Assembly: GCA_964614915.1 (NCBI GenBank)
Contig: CAZTNC010000006.1
Coordinates: 47,549 to 111,548 of the forward strand
DNA: 64,000 nucleotides
Reading direction: 5' to 3'
Source: WTFY01 sp964614915
GTDB taxonomy: Bacteria; Pseudomonadota; Gammaproteobacteria; UBA4575
Part shown: piece after piece, positions 34,620 to 42,526 of the stretch
Layout of the letters: each line of letters begins with the position of its first letter
Numbering within the stretch: the stretch's first letter is position 1
Made by a program: the position numbers and the translations under genes
Notes under the pieces: generated by a model
Database searches by the model: none
What the model was told of the DNA's origin: nothing
The model's input: the letters and a program-made list of their open reading frames with translations, nothing else

Positions 34620-35699
34620 TTATGTAAAGCTCTGTTTTTCCTTGATTTCCTGGAGTGTCTTACAGTCGATGCACAGCGTGGCTGTAGGACGAGCTTCCAG
34701 CCTTTCAATCCCGATTTCTACACCGCAGGATTCGCAGTAGCCATATTCATCTGCATCGATTGCAGCCAGCGTCTGGTTGATCTTCCGAACCAGCTTTCCT
34801 TCACGGTCACGTGTCCGTAACTCCAGACTGAATTCCTCTTCTTGCGTTGCCCGGTCTGCGGGGTCAGCAAACTGGCTTGCATCCTTTTTCATGTGATCAA
34901 CGGTTCGGCTGACCTCATCAAGAAGATCCTGCTTCCACTGCAGCAGCTTTGTACGGAAATGTTGCAGTTGTTTGGGGCTCATGTAACTTTCACCCCGGTG
35001 CATGGTGTATGCTGGAACGCCCTCTACAGGCAGGCTGACAGCTGCACGCTTTTTCTTTAACAGCTCGATACGTTTTTTCTTCTTCGCTTCTTTGACACGC
35101 TGGGTTTTTCTAGAATCTGTCTTCGCAGAAGTTTGTTTTTTGGCGACAGTCTTGCGTTTGACTGGAACCTTTCTTTTAGCAGCGGCCTTCCGTTTGGGTA
35201 CAGTTTTTCTTTTGGCAGCGGGCCGTTTTGCAGGGGCTGCTTTTCTGGCTGGGGCCTTCTTTTTTACCGCTGTCTTTCGGGCTGTCGTCTTTTTGGCTGC
35301 TGTTCGCTTTTTGGCAAGCGCCTTTTTTGTAGCAGCTGCTTTTTTCCTGGCAGCAGTTTTTCGTTTGGGCGCAGCCTTTCTTTTGGCAGCGGGCCGTTTT
35401 GCAGGGGCTGCTTTTCTGGCTGGGGCCTTCTTTTTTACCGCTGTTTTTCGGGTTGTCGTCTTTTTGGCTGCTGTGCGTTTTTTGGCAGGCGCCTTTTTGG
35501 TGGCAGTTGCCTTTTTCCTGGCGGACGTTTTTGGTTTGGAGGCTGGTCTTTTCTTTGGTTGGTTCTTACTCTTGGTCGCAGCCCTCTTTTTAGCCGTTAC
35601 CCTGCGAGTGGTTGCCTTTCTGGCAACGGTGCGTTTTCCAACAGCCGATTTTTTTTTGCTTGCGACTTTTTTTCGGCTGGCTGTTTTTTTAGCGACCAT
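34620..35699 (-). CDS. dksA: DksA/TraR-family regulator with a long histone-H1-like N-terminal tail
   Basis: 359 residues. Residues 1-~220 are almost only Lys, Ala, Arg, Thr and Pro in KKxA/AKKR-type repeats, like AlgP and histone H1 tails; residues ~238-359 are a full DksA. The coiled-coil tip has the functional DPADRA (Asp279, Asp282, Ala284), and the zinc finger is Cys322, Cys325, Cys343 and Cys346. DksA binds RNA polymerase and mediates the stringent response with ppGpp; the tail should bind DNA or RNA nonspecifically. The tail contains two near-identical 57-residue units (about 64-120 and 121-177). A second, ordinary dksA may exist elsewhere, so the symbol is by domain only. Confidence 0.85.
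   Translation of the reverse strand: MVAKKTASRKKVASKKKSAVGKRTVARKATTRRVTAKKRAATKSKNQPKKRPASKPKTSARKKATATKKAPAKKRTAAKKTTTRKTAVKKKAPARKAAPAKRPAAKRKAAPKRKTAARKKAAATKKALAKKRTAAKKTTARKTAVKKKAPARKAAPAKRPAAKRKTVPKRKAAAKRKVPVKRKTVAKKQTSAKTDSRKTQRVKEAKKKKRIELLKKKRAAVSLPVEGVPAYTMHRGESYMSPKQLQHFRTKLLQWKQDLLDEVSRTVDHMKKDASQFADPADRATQEEEFSLELRTRDREGKLVRKINQTLAAIDADEYGYCESCGVEIGIERLEARPTATLCIDCKTLQEIKEKQSFT
35158..35510 (-). repeat. 171-bp tandem duplication inside the DksA tail
   Basis: The block beginning GGCCGTTTTGCAGGGGCTGC at 35221 recurs at 35392, exactly 171 bp (57 codons) apart, with more than 50 identical bases in a row and near-identity across the unit. The outer bounds given are approximate. 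It duplicates the protein segment KKRTAAKKT...KAAPAKRPAAKRK in frame. Such repeats change length easily by slippage or recombination. Confidence 0.8.
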
Positions 35700-35824
35700 A
35701 GGACTCTCGGTTAAAAACCAATGCGCCTAGATACCAGATAATAAGCTGTCTGGCAAGAACTCTTGGTATTGAAATTTTTTGTACTAAATGATTGCCCAGT
35801 TCGGCTGGACAAATAGCTCAAAAA

Positions 35825-37195
35825 TTACTCTACGCGGGCAGAAAGACGTCCCTTGGCCAGCTGAACCTGAATCCTTTCATTTGGGGTGGCCTTGGCGGCA
35901 TCGTGCAGTACCTGGCCGCTTTTCTCCAGCGTTACAATCGAATAGCCGCGTTTCAGGGTGGCATTCGGACTTGCCATATCAAGTGCGTGGGCCAGCGCTT
36001 CCAGCCGGTGCTCATCGTGTTCCTTTTTGGTGCATAGCAGGTGGTTCATGCGTGTATGCAGATGAGCAAGCCGAGTTCGGGATTTATGTATATGCAGTTC
36101 AGGCGAGAGCCTACCGAGCCGGGCGAGGAGACTTATCAGTGCATTGTTCTGGTAGGAATGTTTGAGTTTTGTTGCATGTTCAGCACGTCTTGCCAGCTCG
36201 ACAAGAAGTTGCCTGTTCCGTTGTACGGTCAGTTTGGGGTGCAGGTGTTCAAGCCGTTGCCTCATCCAGTCGAGAGTCTGGTGCAGGTTACCCGCAGCAG
36301 TGTGGATCAGGTAAGTCATGGATTCACGAAGCTGCTCCAGGGTTTCAAGAATTTCGGCGGCATCCGGTGCAACGAGTTCGGCCGCTGCCGAAGGTGTCGG
36401 AGCACGCAAGTCCGCGACGAAATCGGCTATCGTAAAATCGACCTCGTGGCCAATACCGGTCACCACAGGCAATTTGGAAGCAAAAATGGCGCGCGCCACG
36501 GATTCTTCGTTAAAAGACCAGAGATCCTCTATCGAGCCGCCCCCCCGTGCCAGAATAATGACATCTCCATCCTTGCGCTGGTTGATCGTCTGTATGGCAT
36601 CGACCACGGCAGGTGCCGAAGCCTCTCCCTGCACCGGAATGGCATAGATCCGTACGGTGAGCAGAGGAAACCTGCGGGCCAAAATATTGAGGATGTCCCG
36701 TATCGCCGCCCCGGTGGCCGAAGTGACGATACAGAGTGTTGCGGGGAACCGGGGCAGGGCCTGCTTGTGTTCAGCACCGAACAATCCCTCTTCGCTGAGC
36801 CTGCGTTTTAGCTCTTCGTACCTGCGCTGCAAAATCCCGACACCTGCCTCTTCCATGTGCTCGACGATCAGCTGGTATTGCCCGCGCGGCTCGTACAAAG
36901 TGACATCCGCTTTGACCAGGACATGCATTCCGTCCTCGGGCTCGAAAGGCAGCGACCGGTTGGCCCGGCTGAACATCACGCCACGCACCTGTGCATGCTC
37001 GTCTTTCAGCGAGAAATACAAATGCCCGGATGCCGGCCGGGCGACATTGGAAAGTTCTCCTTCAAGCCAAACCTGAGGCAGGTTCTGCAATAGCAAATGC
37101 TTCACTTCGCGGTTGAGCTGGCTGACGGAGTACACCCGTCTTTCTTCGGTGTCGAAAACCGATGGTGGGTGATCCATGTCGGGTGGATGAGCCAT
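35825..37195 (-). CDS. xseA: Exodeoxyribonuclease VII large subunit
   Basis: 456 residues. N-terminal OB-fold (residues ~20-115, VWLEGELSNVARPASGHLYF), catalytic domain with LARGGGSIEDLWSFNEE and GIGHEVDFTIADFVADLRAP, then a long coiled-coil for XseB binding. Degrades single-stranded DNA to oligonucleotides in recombination and repair. The start at 37195 gives MAHPPDMDHPP; the second Met is an alternative. Transcribed away from guaB, with the DksA gene downstream on the same strand. xseB is not in the window. Confidence 0.96.
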   Translation of the reverse strand: MAHPPDMDHPPSVFDTEERRVYSVSQLNREVKHLLLQNLPQVWLEGELSNVARPASGHLYFSLKDEHAQVRGVMFSRANRSLPFEPEDGMHVLVKADVTLYEPRGQYQLIVEHMEEAGVGILQRRYEELKRRLSEEGLFGAEHKQALPRFPATLCIVTSATGAAIRDILNILARRFPLLTVRIYAIPVQGEASAPAVVDAIQTINQRKDGDVIILARGGGSIEDLWSFNEESVARAIFASKLPVVTGIGHEVDFTIADFVADLRAPTPSAAAELVAPDAAEILETLEQLRESMTYLIHTAAGNLHQTLDWMRQRLEHLHPKLTVQRNRQLLVELARRAEHATKLKHSYQNNALISLLARLGRLSPELHIHKSRTRLAHLHTRMNHLLCTKKEHDEHRLEALAHALDMASPNATLKRGYSIVTLEKSGQVLHDAAKATPNERIQVQLAKGRLSARVE

Positions 37196-37237
37196 TTTGT
37201 TCGAAACAGGATTGTAGTCAGTTAATGTTAAAGTGAG

Positions 37238-37266
37238 TTTACCGCGAAAAATGCAGTCCCTATAAT
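37238..37266 (+). promoter_or_regulatory. Promoter of guaB
   Basis: TTTACC (37238-37243), 17-base spacer, perfect TATAAT (37261-37266); predicted start near 37273, some 23 bases before guaB. Lies in the 100-bp divergent gap with xseA. Confidence 0.65.
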
Positions 37267-37295
37267 AAACCGCCCCTTAAGGCGCAGGACCACTT

Positions 37296-38753
37296 ATGCA
37301 AATCAAATACGACGCGTTAACATTTGATGATGTTTCCCTGATCCCGGCCCACTCCAGCGTATTACCGCGTGACGTCGATCTCAAGACGCAGCTGACCCGC
37401 GAGATTTCCCTCAACATCCCACTGCTGTCTTCTGCCATGGATACGGTGACTGAAGGCCGTCTGGCAATAGCGCTGGCCCAGGAAGGCGGACTCGGTGTGA
37501 TCCATAAAAACCTGCCAATCGCAGGCCAGGCGGATGAGGTTCGCATGGTCAAGAAGTTTGAAAGCGGCGTCATCAAGGATCCAATCTGCGTAGACCCCGA
37601 CAGCAGCATAGGGGAAGTGCTCGAACTTACCCGGGAGAAAAACATATCAGGGGTTCCGGTGGTGGTGGGTGAGTCGCTCGTGGGCATAGTTACCAGCCGG
37701 GATTTGCGGTTTGAAACCCGCAGGGATGAGCCCGTGTCCAAAATCATGACTCAACGGGAGCGCCTGGTTACCGTCAAGGAAGGTGCCGGAACAGAAGAAA
37801 TCAAGGGCTTGTTGCATGAGCACCGGATCGAGAAGGTCCTGGTGGTCAATGATGATTTCGAACTGCGGGGACTGATCACGGTGAAGGATATCCAGAAGTC
37901 GACGGATTTCCCCCACGCCTGCAAGGACGGGGAAGGGCGCCTGCTGGTCGGCGCAGCCGTAGGTGTAGGGCCTGATACGGACCTGCGCGTGGACAAGCTC
38001 GTGCAGGCAGGTGCGGATGTCATCGTTGTGGACACCGCGCATGGGCATTCCCAGGCAGTGTTCGACCGTGTCCGCTGGATCAAGGAGAATTACCCAAAGC
38101 TTCAGGTGATTGGCGGCAATATTGCAACCGGTGAAGCGGCGAAAGGCCTGATCGAGGCGGGTGCGGATGCTGTAAAGGTAGGAATCGGGCCCGGTTCGAT
38201 CTGTACGACCAGGATTGTTGCAGGGGTGGGAGTTCCACAGATCAGCGCGGTAAACAATGTCCACCAGGCGATCCAGTCCGAAGTCCCGATCATCGCCGAT
38301 GGCGGCATACGCTATTCAGGAGATGTTGCCAAGGCGATTGCAGCAGGTGCCCATACAGTCATGATCGGTGGCTTGTTTGCGGGCACCAAAGAGGCACCGG
38401 GCGAAGTTGAACTCTACCAGGGACGCTCGTACAAGACCTATCGCGGCATGGGTTCCCTGTCAGCGATGCAGATGGGGTCCGGGGATCGCTATTTCCAGGG
38501 TGAGGATTTCACCAAGGGAAAATACGTGCCCGAGGGAATCGAGGGACGCGTACCGTACAAAGGGACTGTGCTCGCCATCATCCAGCAACTTTTGGGTGGC
38601 CTGCGCTCCAGCATGGGGTATGTCGGGTGTACCGATATCGAGGAGATGCGCACCCGACCAGAATTCGTGAGGATTTCCTCGGCCGGGATACGCGAGAGTC
38701 ATGTCCATGATGTGACCATCACCAAGGAAGCGCCCAACTACCACCTCGAGTGA
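37296..38753 (+). CDS. guaB: Inosine-5'-monophosphate dehydrogenase
   Basis: 485 residues. Oxidises IMP to XMP with NAD, the committed step to GMP. Catalytic Cys is in GIGPGSICTTRIVAGVG; the flap YRGMGSLSAMQ and substrate loop IADGGIRYSGD are intact. Two CBS domains (~95-205) interrupt the barrel in the normal position. Followed by guaA after 51 bp. Confidence 0.98.
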   Translation: MQIKYDALTFDDVSLIPAHSSVLPRDVDLKTQLTREISLNIPLLSSAMDTVTEGRLAIALAQEGGLGVIHKNLPIAGQADEVRMVKKFESGVIKDPICVDPDSSIGEVLELTREKNISGVPVVVGESLVGIVTSRDLRFETRRDEPVSKIMTQRERLVTVKEGAGTEEIKGLLHEHRIEKVLVVNDDFELRGLITVKDIQKSTDFPHACKDGEGRLLVGAAVGVGPDTDLRVDKLVQAGADVIVVDTAHGHSQAVFDRVRWIKENYPKLQVIGGNIATGEAAKGLIEAGADAVKVGIGPGSICTTRIVAGVGVPQISAVNNVHQAIQSEVPIIADGGIRYSGDVAKAIAAGAHTVMIGGLFAGTKEAPGEVELYQGRSYKTYRGMGSLSAMQMGSGDRYFQGEDFTKGKYVPEGIEGRVPYKGTVLAIIQQLLGGLRSSMGYVGCTDIEEMRTRPEFVRISSAGIRESHVHDVTITKEAPNYHLE

Positions 38754-38804
38754 CGGGCTAAATGGCAAGGTGATATCCGTACCCGGTTTAATTGATGGGA
38801 AGCA

Positions 38805-40379
38805 ATGACTGACATCCGGGCAGACCGGGTTCTGATCCTCGATTTCGGATCCCAATACACGCAGTTGATCGCAAGACGAATCCGCGAGATTGGCACCTAC
38901 TGTGAAATTTTTCCCTGGGACGCATCCAGGGAGAAAATTACGGCTTTCCATGCAAAAGGCATCGTGTTGTCAGGCGGACCGGACTCCGTCGCAACGGACC
39001 CCGACCGGGGTGCGATTGCGCCGGTTCTGGAGCAGGGTGTCCCGGTATTGGGTATCTGTTACGGCATGCAGGCCCTGGCCAAACAGATGGGGGGCGAGGT
39101 CGAGGTTTCCGGTCAGCGGGAATTTGGTTATGCCCAGGTGCAGGTGGAGGCAAACTCCGAATTGCTGGAGGGCCTCAGTGACAACGAAACACAAAACGGT
39201 ATCAATATTCTCGATGTCTGGATGTCACATGGGGATCGTGTCGTAAAGCTGCCGGACGGATTTGAAGTGATCGGCAGCAGCGCGGGGTCGCCGATTGCTG
39301 CAATTGCCAATGAACGGGAAAAGTTGTTCGGTCTGCAATTCCACCCGGAGGTCACCCATACTAGGCAGGGCAAACGGATTCTGGAGCGGTTTGTCAACAG
39401 GATTTGTGGCTGTACAACCAACTGGACGGCCGCGAATGTCATTCACGAGTCGGTGGACCAGATTCGCGACCAGGTAGGCTCCGACCGTGTTTTGCTCGCC
39501 TTGTCTGGCGGCGTGGATTCGTCCGTGGTCGCGGCTTTGCTGAGCAGGGCCATTGGCGATCAACTCACCTGCATTTTCGTCGATACGGGCCTTTTGCGAC
39601 TCGATGAAGGCGATCAGGTCATGCAGGTGTTTGACGGATACCCGGGAATCCAGGTGATTCGCGTTAATGCAGGCCAGCAGTATTTCGATGCACTTGAAGG
39701 TGTTGTCGACCCGGAGAAGAAACGGGTCATCATCGGCAATCTTTTTATCAGGATCTTCGAGGCCGAAGCCAAAAAAATCAGCAACGTGAAGTGGCTTGCA
39801 CAGGGAACGATATACCCGGACGTCATTGAGTCTGCAGGCGCTGCAACCGGGAAAGCGGATCTGATCAAGTCCCACCACAACGTTGCGGGCCTGCCTGAGC
39901 AAATGGACCTGAAACTTGTCGAGCCCCTGAAGGAGCTGTTCAAGGATGAAGTTCGCAAGATTGGCCTGGAACTCGGGTTGCCCCGCGAGATTGTTTTTCG
40001 CCACCCCTTTCCGGGCCCCGGCCTGGGGGTGCGCATCCTGGGCGAGGTCAAGCCGGAATATGTGCATATTCTGCAACGGGTGGACGACATTTTCATCCAT
40101 GAGCTGAGAAAACACGATCTGTATGATCAGGTCGCCCAGGCCTTCGCCGTATTCCTGCCGGTCAAATCTGTAGGAGTCATGGGCGATGGCAGGAAGTATG
40201 AACATGTGGTTGCCTTGCGTGCTGTCGAAACAAGCGATTTCATGACTGCGCACTGGGCACGGTTGCCTTACGACTTTCTGGACCATGTCTCCAGGCGTAT
40301 CATCAATGAAGTCCAGGGAATCTCCAGAGTCACCTACGATATTTCTGGGAAACCACCGGCGACCATCGAGTGGGAATAG
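38805..40379 (+). CDS. guaA: GMP synthase (glutamine-hydrolysing)
   Basis: 524 residues. N-terminal class I glutaminase (1-~205) with nucleophile Cys in GICYGMQAL and His/Glu in FHPEVTHT; ATP pyrophosphatase domain with P-loop ALSGGVDSSVVAALL; C-terminal dimerisation domain ending in KPPATIEWE, the canonical terminus. Converts XMP to GMP using glutamine and ATP. Operon partner of guaB. Confidence 0.98.
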   Translation: MTDIRADRVLILDFGSQYTQLIARRIREIGTYCEIFPWDASREKITAFHAKGIVLSGGPDSVATDPDRGAIAPVLEQGVPVLGICYGMQALAKQMGGEVEVSGQREFGYAQVQVEANSELLEGLSDNETQNGINILDVWMSHGDRVVKLPDGFEVIGSSAGSPIAAIANEREKLFGLQFHPEVTHTRQGKRILERFVNRICGCTTNWTAANVIHESVDQIRDQVGSDRVLLALSGGVDSSVVAALLSRAIGDQLTCIFVDTGLLRLDEGDQVMQVFDGYPGIQVIRVNAGQQYFDALEGVVDPEKKRVIIGNLFIRIFEAEAKKISNVKWLAQGTIYPDVIESAGAATGKADLIKSHHNVAGLPEQMDLKLVEPLKELFKDEVRKIGLELGLPREIVFRHPFPGPGLGVRILGEVKPEYVHILQRVDDIFIHELRKHDLYDQVAQAFAVFLPVKSVGVMGDGRKYEHVVALRAVETSDFMTAHWARLPYDFLDHVSRRIINEVQGISRVTYDISGKPPATIEWE

Positions 40380-40416
40380 ACGCATCGGACGTGCGTTGGA
40401 ACCGGGAATCCCCTCC

Positions 40417-40866
40417 TTGACCAGCGATGAACACTGGATGCATGCGGCCCTCAGGCAGGCACGGCAGGCCGAGGCTGGCCAGGAAGTGCCGGTTGGCGCA
40501 GTTGTCGTCCATCAGGGCCAACTGGTCGGCCAGGGCTGCAATCGCTCAATCACGGACATTGACCCAAGCGCTCATGCCGAAGTTGTTGCCATGCGTGCCG
40601 CAGCCAGGTTTCTCAACAACTACCGCTTGCTCGATGCCACCTTGTTCGTGACTCTGGAGCCCTGCGTGATGTGTGTCGGTACCATGCTGCACGCTAGGAT
40701 CAAACGCCTCGTGTTCGGGGCCCATGACCCCAAGACTGGGGCTGCTGGTTCGATGTTTGATCTGATCACAGATCCGCGACATAACCATGCAGTCGAGGTC
40801 ACGGGCGGTGTACTTGAGCAGGAGTGCAGCCAACTGCTGAAAGATTTCTTTCAGGAACGCCGCTGA
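40417..40866 (+). CDS. tadA: tRNA-specific adenosine deaminase
   Basis: 149 residues if the TTG at 40417 is used (MTSDEHWMHAALRQA), which gives the expected residues before the first helix. An ATG at 40438 loses the conserved HW; an ATG at 40285 would overlap guaA by 95 bases and is unlikely. Makes inosine at the wobble position of tRNA-Arg(ACG). Zinc and catalytic motifs are HAEVVAMR and EPCVMCVGTM. The guaB-guaA-tadA order is common in Gammaproteobacteria. Confidence 0.93.
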   Translation: MTSDEHWMHAALRQARQAEAGQEVPVGAVVVHQGQLVGQGCNRSITDIDPSAHAEVVAMRAAARFLNNYRLLDATLFVTLEPCVMCVGTMLHARIKRLVFGAHDPKTGAAGSMFDLITDPRHNHAVEVTGGVLEQECSQLLKDFFQERR

Positions 40867-40917
40867 ACGGATGCCTTAGGGATTTGCGCAGGGAATGCTC
40901 AATGAGCGGATCGATGA

Positions 40918-41874
40918 TCAGGCCGGGTGTCTTTGAAGTCTTTGCAGCCAGACCTCAAGTCCGGCGGTATTCAGTTGCAGGTCATACGCTAGAAAATCGG
41001 TCAGCCTGTTCACCTCTTCGGTAGTTTTTCGCTCGCTTAACCGTTTTCGTAGATAGTCGGTCAGCGATGCATGAATTTTTGCCTTGCGGTCGCGCGAATG
41101 CATGTGTTGGCGGGCCATGTCTGCATAGCTTTCGATATCCTGGCGCAGTTCCTGCGTTAGGCGGTCCACTTCGCTTACACGACCAAAGTGTGTGAGGTAC
41201 ATGTAGCTGGGATGATGATCGAGCAGGCGGGTCAGGGAATCCTGCCAGGCTTCCGGGTCGAACTGCACCGGAGTGGTGGTCGGCATGATAAAAGCTCCGT
41301 GCTCGTCATCGAGTTCCTTGTATGAAAGCCCAAAGGTGTCCCCCGCAAAAATTCCGTCACTGGCCCGGTCGTAGATGCAGAAATGGTGATTGGCATGTCC
41401 CGGTGTGTGCAAAAAAACCAGGGTCCGGGTGGCAAGATTTAGGTCAGAATTGTCAGCAGCTACCATCACACGCCGTTCATCAATAGCACGTACTTCTCCA
41501 AAGTGTTCCTTGAACCCATCCTCTCCGTACACTTGGGTTGCACCCATGACAAGCTTGGAGGGGTTGATCATGTGAGGTGCTCCTTGTGGGTGGATCACCA
41601 GTTTTGCATTCGGCAAGCTGTCCATCAGCACGCCTGCGCCACCGGCATGATCCAGATGAACATGGGTGGGGATCACGTATTCCACAGCTTCGGGGGGGAT
41701 GTTCTTCAGTTCCAGTGTCTTGAGCAGGAATGGCACCGTATGGGCTGAGCCCGTATCGATGAAGGCCGCATGGCCATCCTGAACAAGCAGGTAGCAGGCG
41801 GCACGACCGGGTTGCACCAGCATCGTGTCGATGCAGATAACACCTGACTCGTACTCGTGGAGAACGGGTTCCAT
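40918..41874 (-). CDS. Metallo-beta-lactamase fold hydrolase
   Basis: 318 residues, no signal peptide. Zinc-site motifs are THVHLDHAGGAG, a later GHANHHF, and FAGDTFG, then THFGR; together a full binuclear MBL site. A helical C-terminal extension of ~85 residues (from ~235) is charged. Substrate unknown; the family includes glyoxalase II-like thioesterases and lactonases. It starts 12 bp after the RraA-like gene on the same strand, so the two form an operon convergent with tadA. Confidence 0.8.
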   Translation of the reverse strand: MEPVLHEYESGVICIDTMLVQPGRAACYLLVQDGHAAFIDTGSAHTVPFLLKTLELKNIPPEAVEYVIPTHVHLDHAGGAGVLMDSLPNAKLVIHPQGAPHMINPSKLVMGATQVYGEDGFKEHFGEVRAIDERRVMVAADNSDLNLATRTLVFLHTPGHANHHFCIYDRASDGIFAGDTFGLSYKELDDEHGAFIMPTTTPVQFDPEAWQDSLTRLLDHHPSYMYLTHFGRVSEVDRLTQELRQDIESYADMARQHMHSRDRKAKIHASLTDYLRKRLSERKTTEEVNRLTDFLAYDLQLNTAGLEVWLQRLQRHPA

Positions 41875-41886
41875 GCTGAAGTCCAG

Positions 41887-42375
41887 TCAGGGAGAGGTGA
41901 TCAGGTTTTTTTCGCTTACGATGATCCCGTCCTTGTCTGCATACAGGAAATGGCCCGGGACAAAATCCACATTTGCAAAATGAACGGGGATGTCTTTTTC
42001 CCCAGCCCCTTTTTTCTCGGTTTTGAGAGGGACGGTGGCGAGCGCCTTGCAGCCGATCGGTATGGTCGAGATGACTCGTGAATCCCGGATACACCCGAAC
42101 ACCACGATGCCGGCCCATTGGTTATCTGCACCGGCCTGGGCCAGCAAGTCGCCGACCAGCGCCCTTCGCATTGACCCTTCACCGTCGATGACCAGCACCT
42201 GTGCATTCCCGGGGCCTTTGAGTGCTTCGCGGACCAGCGAGTTGTCCTCGAAGCATCTGACGGTAGAAATTTTCCCGTGAAAGGATTTCACTCCTCCGAA
42301 ATCCTGAAACAGGGGTTCGGCCACAGAGATGCTGGACTCATGTGCGTCGCAGAGGTCGGCGGTGCTGATCGTCAT
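41887..42375 (-). CDS. rraA: RraA-like protein (RNase E activity regulator / HMG-CHA aldolase family)
   Basis: 162 residues from the ATG at 42375 (MTISTADLCDAHESS); a TTG at 42420 would add 15 unlike residues. Full-length match to the RraA fold: VVEPLF-like VAEPLFQDFGGVKSF, VIDGEGSMRRALVGDLLA, the catalytic-type GCIRDSRV and ADKDGIIVSE. RraA of E. coli inhibits RNase E; paralogues with an intact Arg-Asp pair (here RDS) are class II aldolases, so either role is possible. Divergent from aceA across a 150-bp gap. Confidence 0.85.
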   Translation of the reverse strand: MTISTADLCDAHESSISVAEPLFQDFGGVKSFHGKISTVRCFEDNSLVREALKGPGNAQVLVIDGEGSMRRALVGDLLAQAGADNQWAGIVVFGCIRDSRVISTIPIGCKALATVPLKTEKKGAGEKDIPVHFANVDFVPGHFLYADKDGIIVSEKNLITSP

Positions 42376-42454
42376 GGGGGTACCAGTTTGAGTGCTGAGC
42401 GAATTTAATAGTGACTTCAAATTGGTATCTGATAGTATACACTTCCCGCTCGAC

Positions 42455-42480
42455 TATTGACTTTGATTCTTGGGTCAATA
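42455..42480 (+). promoter_or_regulatory. Inverted repeat between rraA and aceA (candidate operator)
   Basis: TATTGAC (42455-42461) and GTCAATA (42474-42480) are perfect complements separated by 12 bases. It overlaps TTGACT at 42457-42462, which resembles a -35 box but has no matching -10 at 17 bases. A TATACT -10 for the divergent rraA lies nearby on the minus strand (about 42434-42439). Confidence 0.45.
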
Positions 42481-42526
42481 AGCAGTATTTGGATGATTTC
42501 TAAGAGCTTCATAAGGAGGCGCGGTT

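Noticed and set aside
35002..35730. A 242-codon plus-strand frame that looks like a hydrophobic Phe/Leu/Ala-rich membrane protein.
   Set aside because: It is the complement of the Lys/Ala-rich DksA tail; AAG/AAA and GCx codons read on the other strand give Leu/Phe and Ala/Gly. The minus-strand protein ends in a recognisable DksA.
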